The notes under the pieces: generated by a model
Database searches by the model: none
What the model was told of the DNA's origin: nothing
Seen by the model: the letters and a program-made list of their open reading frames with translations, nothing else
Made by a program: the position numbers and the translations under genes
NCBI GenBank assembly: GCA_963678705.1
Contig: CAVMBN010000096.1
Location: forward strand, 62,001 to 126,000
Length of the DNA stretch: 64,000 nt
Direction of reading: 5' to 3'
From: Panorpa germanica
Taxonomy: Eukaryota; Arthropoda; Insecta; Mecoptera; Panorpidae
Shown here: in pieces, positions 37,101 to 51,532 of the stretch
Numbering within the stretch: position 1 is the first letter of the stretch
Layout of the letters: every line of letters starts with the position of its first letter

Positions 37101-40100
37101 TTTTATATTTTTTATACTTGCAGTTGTACCAACTGTGTCTTTGTTACTCAAAAATAGTAATGGATAAACTAAAAAAATAAAAATTTTAAAATATAAATAC
37201 ATTTCTGTTACTTTCAAATAGCTTAAGAGTGGGTGTTAACGTGACATTCTTTATAAAAAAATACATTTTTACATACAATTATATGGTTAAAAGTTATTAA
37301 ATAGTTTTTCTCTTATTATAACATGCACATTTGTTCACACAAGTGCTGCTATATATAATATGAAATTAAAATTAATAATAACTTTTATATTTTTTGAACT
37401 TGCAGTTGTACTAACTGTGTTTCTTTTACACAAAAATTGTAGTGATGGAACTAAAAAAATAAAAAATTTAAAATATTAATACATTTCTGTTACTTTAAAA
37501 TACATTTAGATTGTGTGGTAAAGTGAAATTCAATACAAAAAAATAAATTTTTACATACAAATATATGGTTAAAAGTTATAAAATTTTGTTTTATTTTATC
37601 ATGCACATTTGTATACACAAGTGCTGCTATATATAATATGAAATTAAAATTATTATTAACTTTTATATTTTTTGTATTTGCAGTTGTACCAACTGTGTCT
37701 CTTTTACTCAAAAATAGTAATGATAGAACTAAAAAAATAAAATTTTTAAAACAATAACACATTTCTGTAACTTTAAAATAGCTTAAGAGTGGGTGATAGC
37801 GTGACATTCTATACAAAAAAATACATTTTTACATACAATTATATGGTTAAAAGTTATTAAATAGTTTTTTTTTTATTATAACATGCACATTTGTTCACAC
37901 AAGTGCTGCTATATATAATATGAAATTAATTATTATTAACTTTTATATTTTTTATACTTGCAGTTGTACCAACTGTGTCTTTGTTACTCAAAAATAGTAA
38001 TGGATGAACTAAAAAAATAAAAATTTTAAAATATTAATACATTTCTGTTACTTTCAAATAGCTTAAGAGTGGGTGTTAACGTGACATTCTATACAAAAAA
38101 ATACATTTTTACATACAATTATATGGTTAAAAGTTATTAAATAGTTTTTTTCTTATTATAACATGCACATTTGTTCACACAAGTGCTGCTATATATAATA
38201 TGAAATTAAAATTAATAATAACTTTTACATTTTTTGAACTTGCAGTTGTACTAACTGTGTCTCTTTTACACAAAAATTGTAGTGATGGAACTAAAAAAAT
38301 AAAATTTTTAAAATATTAATACATTTCTGTTACTTTAAAATACATTTAGATTGTGTGGTAAAGTGAAATTCAATACAAAAAAATAAATTTTTACATACAA
38401 ATATATGGTTAAAAGTTATAAAATTTTGTTTTATTTTATCATGCACATTTGTATACACAAGTGCTGCTATATATAATATGAAATTAAAATTATTATTAAC
38501 TTTTATATTTTTTGTATTTGCAGTTGTACCAACTGTGTCTCTTTTACTCAAAAATAGTAATGATGGAACTAAAAAAATAAAAATTTTAAAATAATAACAC
38601 ATTTCTGTTACTTTAAAATAGCTTAAGAGTGAGTGATAACGTGACATTCTATAAAAAAAAATACAATTTAACATACAATTATATGGTTAAAAGTTATTAA
38701 ATAGTTTTTTCTTATTATAACATGCACATTTGTTCACACAAGTGCTGCTATATATAATATGAAATTAAAATTAATAATAACTTTTACATTTTTTGAACTT
38801 GCAGTTGTACTAACTGTGTCTCTTTTACACAAAAATTGTAGTGATGGAACTAAAAAAATAAAATTTTTAAAATATTAATACATTTCTGTTACTTTAAAAT
38901 ACATTTAGATTGTGTGGTAAAGTAAAATTCAATACAAAAAAATAAATTTTTACATACAAATATATGGTTTAAAGTTATAAAATTTTGTTTTATTTTATCA
39001 TGCACATTTGTATACACAAGTGCTGCTATATATAATATGAAATTAAAATTATTATTAACTTTTATATTTTTTGTATTTGCAGTTGTACCAACTGTGTCTC
39101 TTTTACTCAAAAATAGTAATGATGGAACTAAAAAAATAAAAATTTTAAAATAATAACACATTTCTGTTACTTTAAAATAGCTTAAGAGTGAGTGATAACG
39201 TGACATTCTATAAAAAAAAATACAATTTAACATACAATTATATGGTTAAAAGTTATTAAATAGTTTTTATTTTATTATAACATGCACATTTGTTCACACA
39301 AGTGCTGCTATATATAAAATGAAATTAAAATTAATAATAACTTTTATATTTTTTGAACTTGCAGTTGTACTAACTGTGTCTCTTTTACACAAAAATTGTA
39401 GTGATGGAACTAAAAAAACAGAAATTTTAAATATTAATACATTTCTGTTACTTTAAAATACATTTAGATTGTGTGGTAAAGTGAAATTCAATACAAAAAA
39501 ATAAATTTTTACATACAAATATATGGTTAAAAGTTATAAAATTTTGTTTTATTCTTTCATGCACATTTGTATACACAAGTGCTGCTATATATAATATGAA
39601 ATTAAAATTATTATTAACTTTTATATTTTTTGTACTTGCAGTAGTACCAACTGTGTCTCTTTTTTTCAAAAATAGTAATGATAAAACTTAAAAAAATTAA
39701 ATTTTTAAAATAATAACACATTTCTGTTACTTTAAAATAGCTTAAGAGTGGGTGATAACGTGACATTCTGTACAAAAAAATACATTTTTACATACAATTA
39801 TATGGTTAAAAGTTATTAAATAGTTTTTTTTTTATTATAACTTGCACATTTGTTCACACAAGTGCTGCTATATATAATATGAAATTAAAATTAATAATAA
39901 CATTTATATTTTTTGAACTTGCAGTTGTACTAACTGTGTCTCTTTTACACAAAAATTGTAGTGATGGAACTAAAAAAATAAAAATTTTAAAATATTAATA
40001 CATTTCTGTTACTTTAAAATACATTTAGATTGTGTGGTATAGTGAAATTCAATACAAAAAAATAAATTTTTACATACAAATATATGGTTAAAAGTTATAA

Positions 40101-42383
40101 AATTTTGTTTTATTTTATCATGCACATTTGTATACACAAGTGCTGCTATATATAATATGAAATTAAAATTATTATTAACTTTTATATTTTTTGTACTTGC
40201 AGTTGTACAAACTGTGTCTTTTCTACCCAAAAATAGTAATGATGGAACTAAAAAAATAAAATTTTTGAAATAATCACATTTCTGTTACTTTAAAATAGCT
40301 TAAGAGTGGGTGATAACGTGACATTCTATACAAAAAAATACATTTTTACATACAATTATATGGTTAAAAGTTATTAAATAGTTTTTTTATATTATAACAT
40401 GCACATTTGTTCACACAAGTGCTGCTATATATAATATAAATTTAAAATTATTATTAACTTTTATATTTTTTATGCTTGCAGTTGTACCAACTGTGTCTTT
40501 TTTACTCAAAAGTAGTAATGATAGAACTAAAAAAATAAAAATTTTAAAATAATAACACATTTGTGTTACTTTAAAATAGCTTAAGAGTGGGTGATAACGT
40601 GACATTCTATACAAAAAAATACATTTTTACATACAATTATATGGTTAAAAGTTATTAAATAGTTTTTTTTTATTATAACATGCACATTTGTTCACACAAG
40701 TGCTGCTTATATAATATGAAATTAAAATTATTATTAACTTTTATATTTTTTATACTTGCAGATGTACCAACTGTGTCTTTTTTACACAAAAATAGTAATG
40801 ATGGAACTAAAAAAATAAAAATTTTAAAATATTAATACATTTCTGTTACTTTAAAATAGCTTAAGAGTGGGTGTTAACGTGACATATTTTACAAGAAAAT
40901 ACATTTTTACATACAATTATATGGTTGAAAGTTAATAAATAGTTTTTTTTTTTTATAACATGCACATTTGTTTACACAAGTGCTACTATATATAATGTGA
41001 AATTAAAATTAATAAAAACATTTATATTTTTTGAACTTGCAGTTGTACTAACTGTGTCTCTTTTACACAAAAATTGTAGTGATGGAACTAAAAAAATAAA
41101 AATTTAAAATATTAATACATTTCTGGTACTTCAAAATTGCTTAAGAGTGGGTGATAACGTGACATTTTATACAAAAAAATACATTTTTAAATACATTTAT
41201 ATGGTTAAAAGTTATTAAATAGTTTTTTTTATTATAACATGCACATTTGTTAACACAAGTGCTGCTATATATAATATGAAATTAAAATTATTATTAACTT
41301 TTATATTTTTTATACTTGCAGTTGTACCAACTGTGTCTTTGTTACTCAAAAATAGTAATGGATGAACTAAAAAAATAAAAATTTTATAATATTAATACAT
41401 TTCTGTTACTTTCAAATAGCTTAAGAGTGGGTGTTAACGTGACATTCTTTACAAAAAAATACATTTTTACATACAATTATATGGTTAAAAGTTATTAAAT
41501 AGTTTTTCTCTTATTATAACATGCACATTTGTTCACACAAGTGCTGCTATATATAATATGAAATTAAAATTAATAATAACTTTTATATTTTTTGAACTTG
41601 CAGTTGTACTAACTGTGTTTCTTTTACACAAAAATTGTAGTGATAAAACTAAAAAATAAAAAATTTAAAATATTTATACATTTCTGTTACTTTAAAATAC
41701 ATTTAGATTGTGTGGTAAAGTGAAATTCAATACAAAAAAATAAATTTTTACATACAAATATATGGTTAAAAGTTATAAAATTTTGTTTTATTTTATCATG
41801 CACATTTGTATACACAAGTGCTGCTATATATAATATGAAATTAAAATTATTATTAACTTTTATATTTTTTGTATTTGCAGTTGTACCAACTGTATCTCTT
41901 TTACTCAAAAATAGTAATGATGGAACTAAAAAAATAAAATTTTTAAAACAATAACACATTTCTGTAATTTTAAAATAGCTTAAGAGTGGGTGATAGCGTG
42001 ACATTCTATACAAAAAAATACATTTTTACATACAATTATATGGTTAAAAGTTATTAAATAGTTTTTTTTTTATTATAACATGCACATTTGTTCACACAAG
42101 TGCTGCTATATATAATATGAAATTAATTATTATTAACTTTTATATTTTTTATACTTGCAGTTGTACCAACTGTGTCTTTGTTACTCAAAAATAGTAATGG
42201 ATGAACTAAAAAAATAAAAATTTTAAAATATTAATACATTTCTGTTACTTTTAAATAGCTTAAGAGTGGGTGTTAACGTGACATGCTTTACAAAAAAATA
42301 CATTTTTACATACAATTATATGGTTAAAAGTTATTAAATAGTTTTTTCTTATTATAACATGCACATTTGTTCACACAAGTGCT

Positions 42384-42388
42384 GCTAT
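42384..42388. repeat. Target-site duplication GCTAT, left, insertion 2
   Basis: Same pentamer and same surrounding monomer variant as insertion 1, as expected if the insertion was copied with its flanks and did not occur a second time. Confidence 0.9.
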
Positions 42389-42728
42389 TGTTTGGGTTTG
42401 GGTGTCTTTTTCTATACATTTAAGTTAAACACCCAATTTATAATATTGAATAATTTTGCTGATGTTTCGTAATAAAAATCATTGGTAATTAACAACAATT
42501 AATTGTATTAATTTAATATAATTAATTAAACCTTTATTGAAATAATACTAATGCGACAAAATGAACATGCTTTATTAAGCTAATAAAAATGAATGAATAA
42601 CTGAAAACAAATGATTCTAATTAATGATTTTACAATTTTAAAAGGTTACTAAGATAATAAATAAATTTGACAATAAAGAAATTTATAAATATTTAATAGA
42701 AGGTAAATGTTTATTTGTTTCTTTAACA
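42389..42728 (-). repeat. LTR (3' end of unit 3)
   Basis: Full 340-bp LTR, TG...CA, next to GCTAT on its left and the polypurine tract (42729-42740) on its right. Confidence 0.92.
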
Positions 42729-42740
42729 TACTCCCCCCGT
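42729..42740 (-). promoter_or_regulatory. Polypurine tract (unit 3)
   Basis: ACGGGGGGAGTA on the minus strand, abutting the LTR. Confidence 0.83.
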
Positions 42741-42810
42741 TGATGTATCGGCAGGTGCATCAATATTGTCTAAGGGTAGTAAGGCAAATTTTATTACGGC
42801 TCTAGTAGTT

Positions 42811-43065
42811 TCACCATATTGTGTGTTTTAATACTGCTACTCGTGCTTGTGAATCTGTGCCTGGTAATGATTTTATTATTTGTCCTAATGCCCATTGGGT
42901 TGGTGGCATATTGTCTTCATTAATTAAGACCAGAGATCCTATTTTAATGTCTGGACTAGTAGTTGTCTTCCATTTGCTTCTTTGTTGGCAGTGATTGATA
43001 TAATCAGATGACAATCTTTTCCAGTAATGTTGGATACAATCTTGTATATGAGAGAATCGTTGCAT
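42811..43065 (-). pseudogene. Integrase C-terminal fragment (unit 3)
   Basis: Same DUF5641-like fragment as at 20836-21090, with the same protein sequence and truncation. Confidence 0.85.
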
Positions 43066-43281
43066 TTTATTTAAATTAACTGGAGGTTGCGCTGCTGGTG
43101 TGATACTAGTAATGAGGCGACCGATAATTAAGTATCCAGGGGTGATAGGATTTAATTAGTTAGGGTCAGAGGACATAGCATATAATGATCGGGAATTTAA
43201 GATTGCTTTTACTTTTGTCAAAAGAGTATATAAATCTTTATAAGAAAGATAACTGTTCATTAGAACTTTTTTTTCAAATGA

Positions 43282-43659
43282 CTAAGTAGATTTTACATTC
43301 GTTTCCCACAGCCTACCAAAATGTGGAGGTCTGAGTTGTATGAATTTCCAAGTAATGGATAATTCAGAAGCAGAAACTGCAAGTTTAGAAGTCTTTGACT
43401 CATTAGCAAGAAATTTTGCTAAAATATTGTTAGTTCCCACAAAGTTAGTTCCATTATCGGAGTATATAGTGTAAGGATTTCCACAGCGAAATATAAACCG
43501 ATTAAGTGCTGCGAGGAAACATTGAGTCAATTCCGTAACAAATTCAAAATGAATTGCTTTAGTAGTAAAGTATATATATAAAAAAAATGTAAGCTGCTTT
43601 AATGAAAGCTCCTTAAAAGTCCTTACCGATTTTTAAATATTATCGGACCGGCATAATTA
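43282..43659 (-). pseudogene. Integrase core fragment, broken (unit 3)
   Basis: Copy of the broken core at 21307-21684 with SDNGTNF and NYAGP and the same frameshift region. No N-terminal zinc domain. Confidence 0.87.
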
Positions 43660-43671
43660 ATATTATATTAA

Positions 43672-46293
43672 TTAAGGTTTACATTTAAAAGGCCACAAAT
43701 CCGAAGATTGTTTAAACCAGAAAAGGCATGACCAACACCATAAATAATTATTTATGACTTGGTTAGCAATTGTACCATAGGAAATATAATCAGCAGGGTT
43801 ACTGTCTTTAGGTATGTGACTCCATTGAAACGGGTCATTCATAATTGATTGTATTTCAGAGATACGATTAGCTATAAATACCTTTAAAGTATGTGGTGAA
43901 AGTTTTAACCAAGATAATACTATTGTCGAATCAGACCAAAGTATAACTTTATTAATCTTGATAGGTAGAGTGCTTATTAATTTTTGAGTAATTTTACTCA
44001 ATATTAAAGCTGAGCATAACTCTGAACAAGGAATGCTAAGTATTTTTAGTGGTGCAACCTTAGATATAGAATGTACTAACGATAATTGTGAATCGCCTTG
44101 AATGTTAAAAGATTTAAAATATACGCAGGCGCCATAAGCCTCTTCTGAGGCATCACAAAAATCATGTAACTCTATATTAATGCAGTCTAAGATTATAACT
44201 TTCCTAAGTATTGAAAAGTTATTTAATTCTGGTAAATTTTGTATTAATGTTAACCAAAATTTAATCAAAATTTGTGGTAATTCATCATCCCAATTCAATT
44301 TATGTAACCATAATGTTTGAATCATAATTTTAAATGGAATGATGCAAGGTGATAGTAATCCTAATGGATTAAATATTTTGGGAATAAATAACAAAATATT
44401 GCGTTTAGCATATTTATTAGGTGGCTTTAAAGTAATATTATACTTAAAGGTGTCGGATTCAGAATCCCATTTTACCCCAAGGGTCTTGACATTTTCCGAT
44501 TCATTAGAATCGATTATAAAATGTTTATCCGAGTTAGTACCTTTGATACCTGATAATAATATGTGTGAATTTGATATCCAATTTCTTAATTTAAAACCAG
44601 TGCTGTACAAAATTAGATTATTTTTATGACAGCGTTCAGCAATTTGCTTCAGGTTTGGATTATTGAAATGTGGATATTCTAGTTTGATGTGTTTAGGAAT
44701 CACAAAGTTTGAAATATTTATTTCAGAGTGTGGTATTTTATTAGTTATTTTGTCCATAACTAGACAATTAAACTGTGTAGTTAAAGAATGTATATTTACA
44801 TTTATTTTAGAAGTGACATTTGTAGATGCATTGCCAATTCCAGATATAACTACACTAGTATTCATTAAGTTATTACTTAATTTATGAGCTAAATGTTTAG
44901 TTATATAACTGGTTTGACTTCCATTATCAAGTAATGCCCTTGCTATAACCGATTTACCTTTATCATCAATGTCTTCAACTAATGCTGTTGAATGCAAAGT
45001 TTGATTAGCATTTAGAGTTTGAGATGTGAAAGTATCACTAGAGGTGGGTGAAATAGCTAAATCATTTTGAGGTGGTTTAGAGGTCGAAGGAGATAAATGC
45101 AACAAAGTATGATGCATCTTTTCACATACATTACATGAGTATTTTGAAGTGCATTTTTTAGTAAGGTGACCTTTTCTCATACAGTTCAAACATAAATTAT
45201 GTTTTCTGGCTTGTTTAATACGTGAACTTACTGTCCAATTAGAAAATATCTTGCATTGGTCGACTGGGTGATTGCCATTACAAAAATAGCATTTATTATT
45301 CTGAGAAACTATTACAGATTTCTGAGACTTGGGTTTCGCACTAACTTTTAAATATTCACTTTGCTCATCAATTTCATGGGCGCGTTTCAACATGCTTGAT
45401 AGAAGTGAATCAATAGTTAGAAAATCACTTTTAGGGCTTTGAGACAAATGCCATTGAGCTTTAGTGGAAGAATCTAACTTTTTGAAAATTAAAGCAGTAG
45501 TATATTGATCCCAACGTTTTTCAGATAAATGAGGAATACTATTTTCCAAAGACTTTACATATTTTCTAATGAGGGATGCTGTGGTTCTCAAGTTATCACT
45601 ACATTCTAAATTTAAATTAGGGATATTTAAAAATGAATTAATGTGATCAGAAATTCTTTGCTTTGTACTGTCGTACATTTCAAGCAAAAGTTCCCAGCAT
45701 AAATTGTAGTTTTTGCCATCAATTTTTTCGTGTAATATGTTATCAAGTGCTTCACCCTTTAAATAACTTCTAAGCAAATGAAGCTTTTTGAGATTAGAAA
45801 AATTAACTTGACTGTGAATCAAGCTTATATAATTTGATTTAAAGGCATTCCAACTTGCAATATCACCGTAGAAAGTAGGTACAGAAGTATGAGGTTTTTC
45901 AATATTGTTATTAGTATGATTGCATGAATTACTTATATTTAGAGATGATTCCGGTTCAGGATCAGGAAGTATTTCATTTACTACGGACTCTATATCTACA
46001 TATTTATTGTAAAGATCAGCACGTATATCATTTATTCTTTTTATTTCAGAATCGTTATCAATATTTAATTCCAGTAATGAAGTGCAAGTTTCTTGTAATT
46101 CATCAAACAGAGGAAAACATATTTTTTTAAAACATCTTATTTTATAAATATTATAAGTAGAAGGATCATCTACATTTATTTTATCAATTAATTTGATATG
46201 AATATCTAAAGTAGATTGAATGCAATGCAATTTAGCATTTAGTTTTCTTAATACTGCCATGATGATAATAAATATTATTGAATATTTAATCAA
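43672..46293 (-). pseudogene. Gag-protease-RNase H polyprotein, RT core deleted (unit 3)
   Basis: Third copy of the 873-codon frame with the same protein as units 1, 2 and 4. The zinc knuckles, DNGSQ protease motif and RNase H acidic residues are intact; the RT palm is missing. Likely Gag start is the ATG at 46260. Confidence 0.9.
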
Positions 46294-46313
46294 AACAGTA
46301 AATAATTTATGTA

Positions 46314-46808
46314 TATACCTAACAACTTTGTGGGGTTGCGGTATAGATGATTAAAAATATACGTATAAAATCAACTTTGTGGGGTTGACGTATATTTAGA
46401 TTAATGTATATACCTATGAAATCAACTTTGTGGGGTTGAGGTATAAATTAAATATAGTATATACCTATAAAATCAACTCTATGAGGTTGAGGTATAAGTG
46501 ATTAAACATATACGTATGAAATCAACTCTATGAGGTTGACGTATATTTAAATTAATGTATGTATATACCTATTAAATCAACTCTATGAGGTTGAGGTATA
46601 AATGATTAAACATATACGTATGAAATCAACTCTATGAGGTTGACGTATATTTAAATTAATGTATGTATATACCTATTAAATCAACTCTATGAGGTTGAGG
46701 TATAAATGATTAAACATATACGTATGAAATCAACTCTATGAGGTTGACGTATATTTAAATTAATGTATGTATATACCTATTAAATCAACTCTATGAGGTT
46801 GAGGTATA
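46314..46808 (-). repeat. Ten-hairpin leader array (unit 3)
   Basis: Same ten units and the same order of C-G and G-C stem types as at 24339-24833. Confidence 0.87.
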
Positions 46809-47059
46809 AGTGACCATTTCTATGAGAACGAATGTAAAATATAATATTAAAAGCAATTATAAATAAGATGCAAATGGGGTTATTAATTATTTATCGGTAA
46901 CATCAAAACTAGATCATATATGCAGTATTTTTATGCTCCAGATAATCAATTCCCAGCTATGTTGTAGTGTAATATGCAGAATTTCAATATTTTACCTCAT
47001 AATCAATTTTCGAAGATGGTGTGGATTCATTTTGTTCAATTCACAATAGCTGTTCAAAA
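46809..47059 (-). other. Leader spacer with no recognised content (unit 3)
   Basis: Copy of the 250-bp leader spacer. Nothing recognisable. Confidence 0.55.
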
Positions 47060-47454
47060 ATGGTTGGTTGACAACATCCGTTGCTCAATGGAACAATGGT
47101 TGGTTGACGACATCCGTTGCTATAAGCACCAATGGTTGGTTGATAACATCCGTTGCTCAATGGAACAATGGTTGGTTGACGACATCCGTTGCTATAAGCA
47201 CCAATGGTTGGTTGATAACATCCGTTGCTCAATGGAACAATGGTTGGTTGACGACATCCGTTGCTATAAGCACCAATGGTTGGTTGATAACATCCGTTGC
47301 TCAATGGAACAATGGTTGGTTGACGACATCCGTTGCTATAAGCACCAATGGTTGTTTTATGACATCCGTTGTTATATGCAACAATAGTTGCTTGACGACA
47401 TCCGTTGTTATAAGGACCAAATGGTTAATTTACGATATCCGGCTCGAAGGACCA
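47060..47454 (-). repeat. 36-bp PBS-like minisatellite (unit 3)
   Basis: Eleven-unit array as in unit 1, with the tRNA-Tyr-like primer site at 47437-47454 as its last unit. Confidence 0.88.
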
Positions 47455-47455
47455 A

Positions 47456-47574
47456 TGTTTGGGTTTGGGTGTCTTTTTCTATACATTTAAGTTAAACACC
47501 CAATTTATAATATTGAATAATTTTGCTGATGTTTCGTAATAAAAATCATGTAACTCTATATTAATGCATTAACA
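47456..47574 (-). repeat. Hybrid mini-LTR (unit 3)
   Basis: Same LTR / coding filler / LTR-end chimera as at 25481-25599. Confidence 0.87.
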
Positions 47575-47606
47575 TACTCCCCCCGTGGTTCCGGCTCGAA
47601 GGACCA
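47575..47606 (-). promoter_or_regulatory. Fused polypurine tract and second primer site (unit 3)
   Basis: Polypurine tract (47575-47586) joined to the primer site (47587-47606), one base from the central LTR. Confidence 0.84.
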
Positions 47607-47607
47607 A

Positions 47608-47947
47608 TGTTTGGGTTTGGGTGTCTTTTTCTATACATTTAAGTTAAACACCCAATTTATAATATTGAATAATTTTGCTGATGTTTCGTAATAAAAATCA
47701 TTGGTAATTAACAACAATTAATTGTATTAATTTAATATAATTAATTAAACCTTTATTGAAATAATACTAATGCGACAAAATGAACATGCTTTATTAAGCT
47801 AATAAAAATGAATGAATAACTGAAAACAAATGATTCTAATTAATGATTTTACAATTTTAAAAGGTTACTAAGATAATAAATAAATTTGACAATAAAGAAA
47901 TTTATAAATATTTAATAGAAGGTAAATGTTTATTTGTTTCTTTAACA
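47608..47947 (-). repeat. Central shared LTR, insertion 2
   Basis: Full 340-bp LTR between units 3 and 4, without a flanking GCTAT. Followed by a polypurine tract at 47948-47959. Confidence 0.92.
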
Positions 47948-47959
47948 TACTCCCCCCGT
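47948..47959 (-). promoter_or_regulatory. Polypurine tract (unit 4)
   Basis: ACGGGGGGAGTA on the minus strand, abutting the central LTR. Confidence 0.83.
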
Positions 47960-48029
47960 TGATGTATCGGCAGGTGCATCAATATTGTCTAAGGGTAGTA
48001 AGGCAAATTTTATTACGGCTCTAGTAGTT

Positions 48030-48284
48030 TCACCATATTGTGTGTTTTAATACTGCTACTCGTGCTTGTGAATCTGTGCCTGGTAATGATTTTATTATTT
48101 GTCCTAATGCCCATTGGGTTGGTGGCATATTGTCTTCATTAATTAAGACCAGAGATCCTATTTTAATGTCTGGACTAGTAGTTGTCTTCCATTTGCTTCT
48201 TTGTTGGCAGTGATTGATATAATCAGATGACAATCTTTTCCAGTAATGTTGGATACAATCTTGTATATGAGAGAATCGTTGCAT
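48030..48284 (-). pseudogene. Integrase C-terminal fragment (unit 4)
   Basis: Fourth copy of the DUF5641-like fragment, with the same protein sequence as at 20836-21090. Confidence 0.85.
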
Positions 48285-48500
48285 TTTATTTAAATTAACT
48301 GGAGGTTGCGCTGCTGGTGTGATACTAGTAATGAGGCGACCGATAATTAAGTATCCAGGGGTGATAGGATTTAATTAGTTAGGGTCAGAGGACATAGCAT
48401 ATAATGATCGGGAATTTAAGATTGCTTTTACTTTTGTCAAAAGAGTATATAAATCTTTATAAGAAAGATAACTGTTCATTAGAACTTTTTTTTCAAATGA

Positions 48501-48878
48501 CTAAGTAGATTTTACATTCGTTTCCCACAGCCTACCAAAATGTGGAGGTCTGAGTTGTATGAATTTCCAAGTAATGGATAATTCAGAAGCAGAAACTGCA
48601 AGTTTAGAAGTCTTTGACTCATTAGCAAGAAATTTTGCTAAAATATTGTTAGTTCCCACAAAGTTAGTTCCATTATCGGAGTATATAGTGTAAGGATTTC
48701 CACAGCGAAATATAAACCGATTAAGTGCTGCGAGGAAACATTGAGTCAATTCCGTAACAAATTCAAAATGAATTGCTTTAGTAGTAAAGTATATATATAA
48801 AAAAAATGTAAGCTGCTTTAATGAAAGCTCCTTAAAAGTCCTTACCGATTTTTAAATATTATCGGACCGGCATAATTA
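48501..48878 (-). pseudogene. Integrase core fragment, broken (unit 4)
   Basis: Fourth copy of the broken integrase core with the same lesions as at 21307-21684. Confidence 0.87.
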
Positions 48879-48890
48879 ATATTATATTAA

Positions 48891-51512
48891 TTAAGGTTTA
48901 CATTTAAAAGGCCACAAATCCGAAGATTGTTTAAACCAGAAAAGGCATGACCAACACCATAAATAATTATTTATGACTTGGTTAGCAATTGTACCATAGG
49001 AAATATAATCAGCAGGGTTACTGTCTTTAGGTATGTGACTCCATTGAAACGGGTCATTCATAATTGATTGTATTTCAGAGATACGATTAGCTATAAATAC
49101 CTTTAAAGTATGTGGTGAAAGTTTTAACCAAGATAATACTATTGTCGAATCAGACCAAAGTATAACTTTATTAATCTTGATAGGTAGAGTGCTTATTAAT
49201 TTTTGAGTAATTTTACTCAATATTAAAGCTGAGCATAACTCTGAACAAGGAATGCTAAGTATTTTTAGTGGTGCAACCTTAGATATAGAATGTACTAACG
49301 ATAATTGTGAATCGCCTTGAATGTTAAAAGATTTAAAATATACGCAGGCGCCATAAGCCTCTTCTGAGGCATCACAAAAATCATGTAACTCTATATTAAT
49401 GCAGTCTAAGATTATAACTTTCCTAAGTATTGAAAAGTTATTTAATTCTGGTAAATTTTGTATTAATGTTAACCAAAATTTAATCAAAATTTGTGGTAAT
49501 TCATCATCCCAATTCAATTTATGTAACCATAATGTTTGAATCATAATTTTAAATGGAATGATGCAAGGTGATAGTAATCCTAATGGATTAAATATTTTGG
49601 GAATAAATAACAAAATATTGCGTTTAGCATATTTATTAGGTGGCTTTAAAGTAATATTATACTTAAAGGTGTCGGATTCAGAATCCCATTTTACCCCAAG
49701 GGTCTTGACATTTTCCGATTCATTAGAATCGATTATAAAATGTTTATCCGAGTTAGTACCTTTGATACCTGATAATAATATGTGTGAATTTGATATCCAA
49801 TTTCTTAATTTAAAACCAGTGCTGTACAAAATTAGATTATTTTTATGACAGCGTTCAGCAATTTGCTTCAGGTTTGGATTATTGAAATGTGGATATTCTA
49901 GTTTGATGTGTTTAGGAATCACAAAGTTTGAAATATTTATTTCAGAGTGTGGTATTTTATTAGTTATTTTGTCCATAACTAGACAATTAAACTGTGTAGT
50001 TAAAGAATGTATATTTACATTTATTTTAGAAGTGACATTTGTAGATGCATTGCCAATTCCAGATATAACTACACTAGTATTCATTAAGTTATTACTTAAT
50101 TTATGAGCTAAATGTTTAGTTATATAACTGGTTTGACTTCCATTATCAAGTAATGCCCTTGCTATAACCGATTTACCTTTATCATCAATGTCTTCAACTA
50201 ATGCTGTTGAATGCAAAGTTTGATTAGCATTTAGAGTTTGAGATGTGAAAGTATCACTAGAGGTGGGTGAAATAGCTAAATCATTTTGAGGTGGTTTAGA
50301 GGTCGAAGGAGATAAATGCAACAAAGTATGATGCATCTTTTCACATACATTACATGAGTATTTTGAAGTGCATTTTTTAGTAAGGTGACCTTTTCTCATA
50401 CAGTTCAAACATAAATTATGTTTTCTGGCTTGTTTAATACGTGAACTTACTGTCCAATTAGAAAATATCTTGCATTGGTCGACTGGGTGATTGCCATTAC
50501 AAAAATAGCATTTATTATTCTGAGAAACTATTACAGATTTCTGAGACTTGGGTTTCGCACTAACTTTTAAATATTCACTTTGCTCATCAATTTCATGGGC
50601 GCGTTTCAACATGCTTGATAGAAGTGAATCAATAGTTAGAAAATCACTTTTAGGGCTTTGAGACAAATGCCATTGAGCTTTAGTGGAAGAATCTAACTTT
50701 TTGAAAATTAAAGCAGTAGTATATTGATCCCAACGTTTTTCAGATAAATGAGGAATACTATTTTCCAAAGACTTTACATATTTTCTAATGAGGGATGCTG
50801 TGGTTCTCAAGTTATCACTACATTCTAAATTTAAATTAGGGATATTTAAAAATGAATTAATGTGATCAGAAATTCTTTGCTTTGTACTGTCGTACATTTC
50901 AAGCAAAAGTTCCCAGCATAAATTGTAGTTTTTGCCATCAATTTTTTCGTGTAATATGTTATCAAGTGCTTCACCCTTTAAATAACTTCTAAGCAAATGA
51001 AGCTTTTTGAGATTAGAAAAATTAACTTGACTGTGAATCAAGCTTATATAATTTGATTTAAAGGCATTCCAACTTGCAATATCACCGTAGAAAGTAGGTA
51101 CAGAAGTATGAGGTTTTTCAATATTGTTATTAGTATGATTGCATGAATTACTTATATTTAGAGATGATTCCGGTTCAGGATCAGGAAGTATTTCATTTAC
51201 TACGGACTCTATATCTACATATTTATTGTAAAGATCAGCACGTATATCATTTATTCTTTTTATTTCAGAATCGTTATCAATATTTAATTCCAGTAATGAA
51301 GTGCAAGTTTCTTGTAATTCATCAAACAGAGGAAAACATATTTTTTTAAAACATCTTATTTTATAAATATTATAAGTAGAAGGATCATCTACATTTATTT
51401 TATCAATTAATTTGATATGAATATCTAAAGTAGATTGAATGCAATGCAATTTAGCATTTAGTTTTCTTAATACTGCCATGATGATAATAAATATTATTGA
51501 ATATTTAATCAA
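48891..51512 (-). pseudogene. Gag-protease-RNase H polyprotein, RT core deleted (unit 4)
   Basis: Fourth copy of the 873-codon frame, with the same protein as the other three. Likely Gag start is the ATG at 51479. Its leader in element sense is the closest complete one to the outer 5' LTR of insertion 2, so this copy would be first on a full-length transcript. Confidence 0.9.
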
Positions 51513-51532
51513 AACAGTAAATAATTTATGTA

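Larger units (their letters stand above)
31192..42388. repeat. Satellite array between the two insertions (40 monomers)
   Basis: Duplicate of 9217-20413, 11,197 bp. It holds the same higher-order units: 12 monomers at 31192-34548, 15 at 34549-38746 (with the chimeric dimer at 38188-38746) and 13 at 38747-42383. No gene or insertion is seen inside it. Position 34283 is G where the first copy has A; related monomers also have G, so the change is in the first copy. Confidence 0.93.
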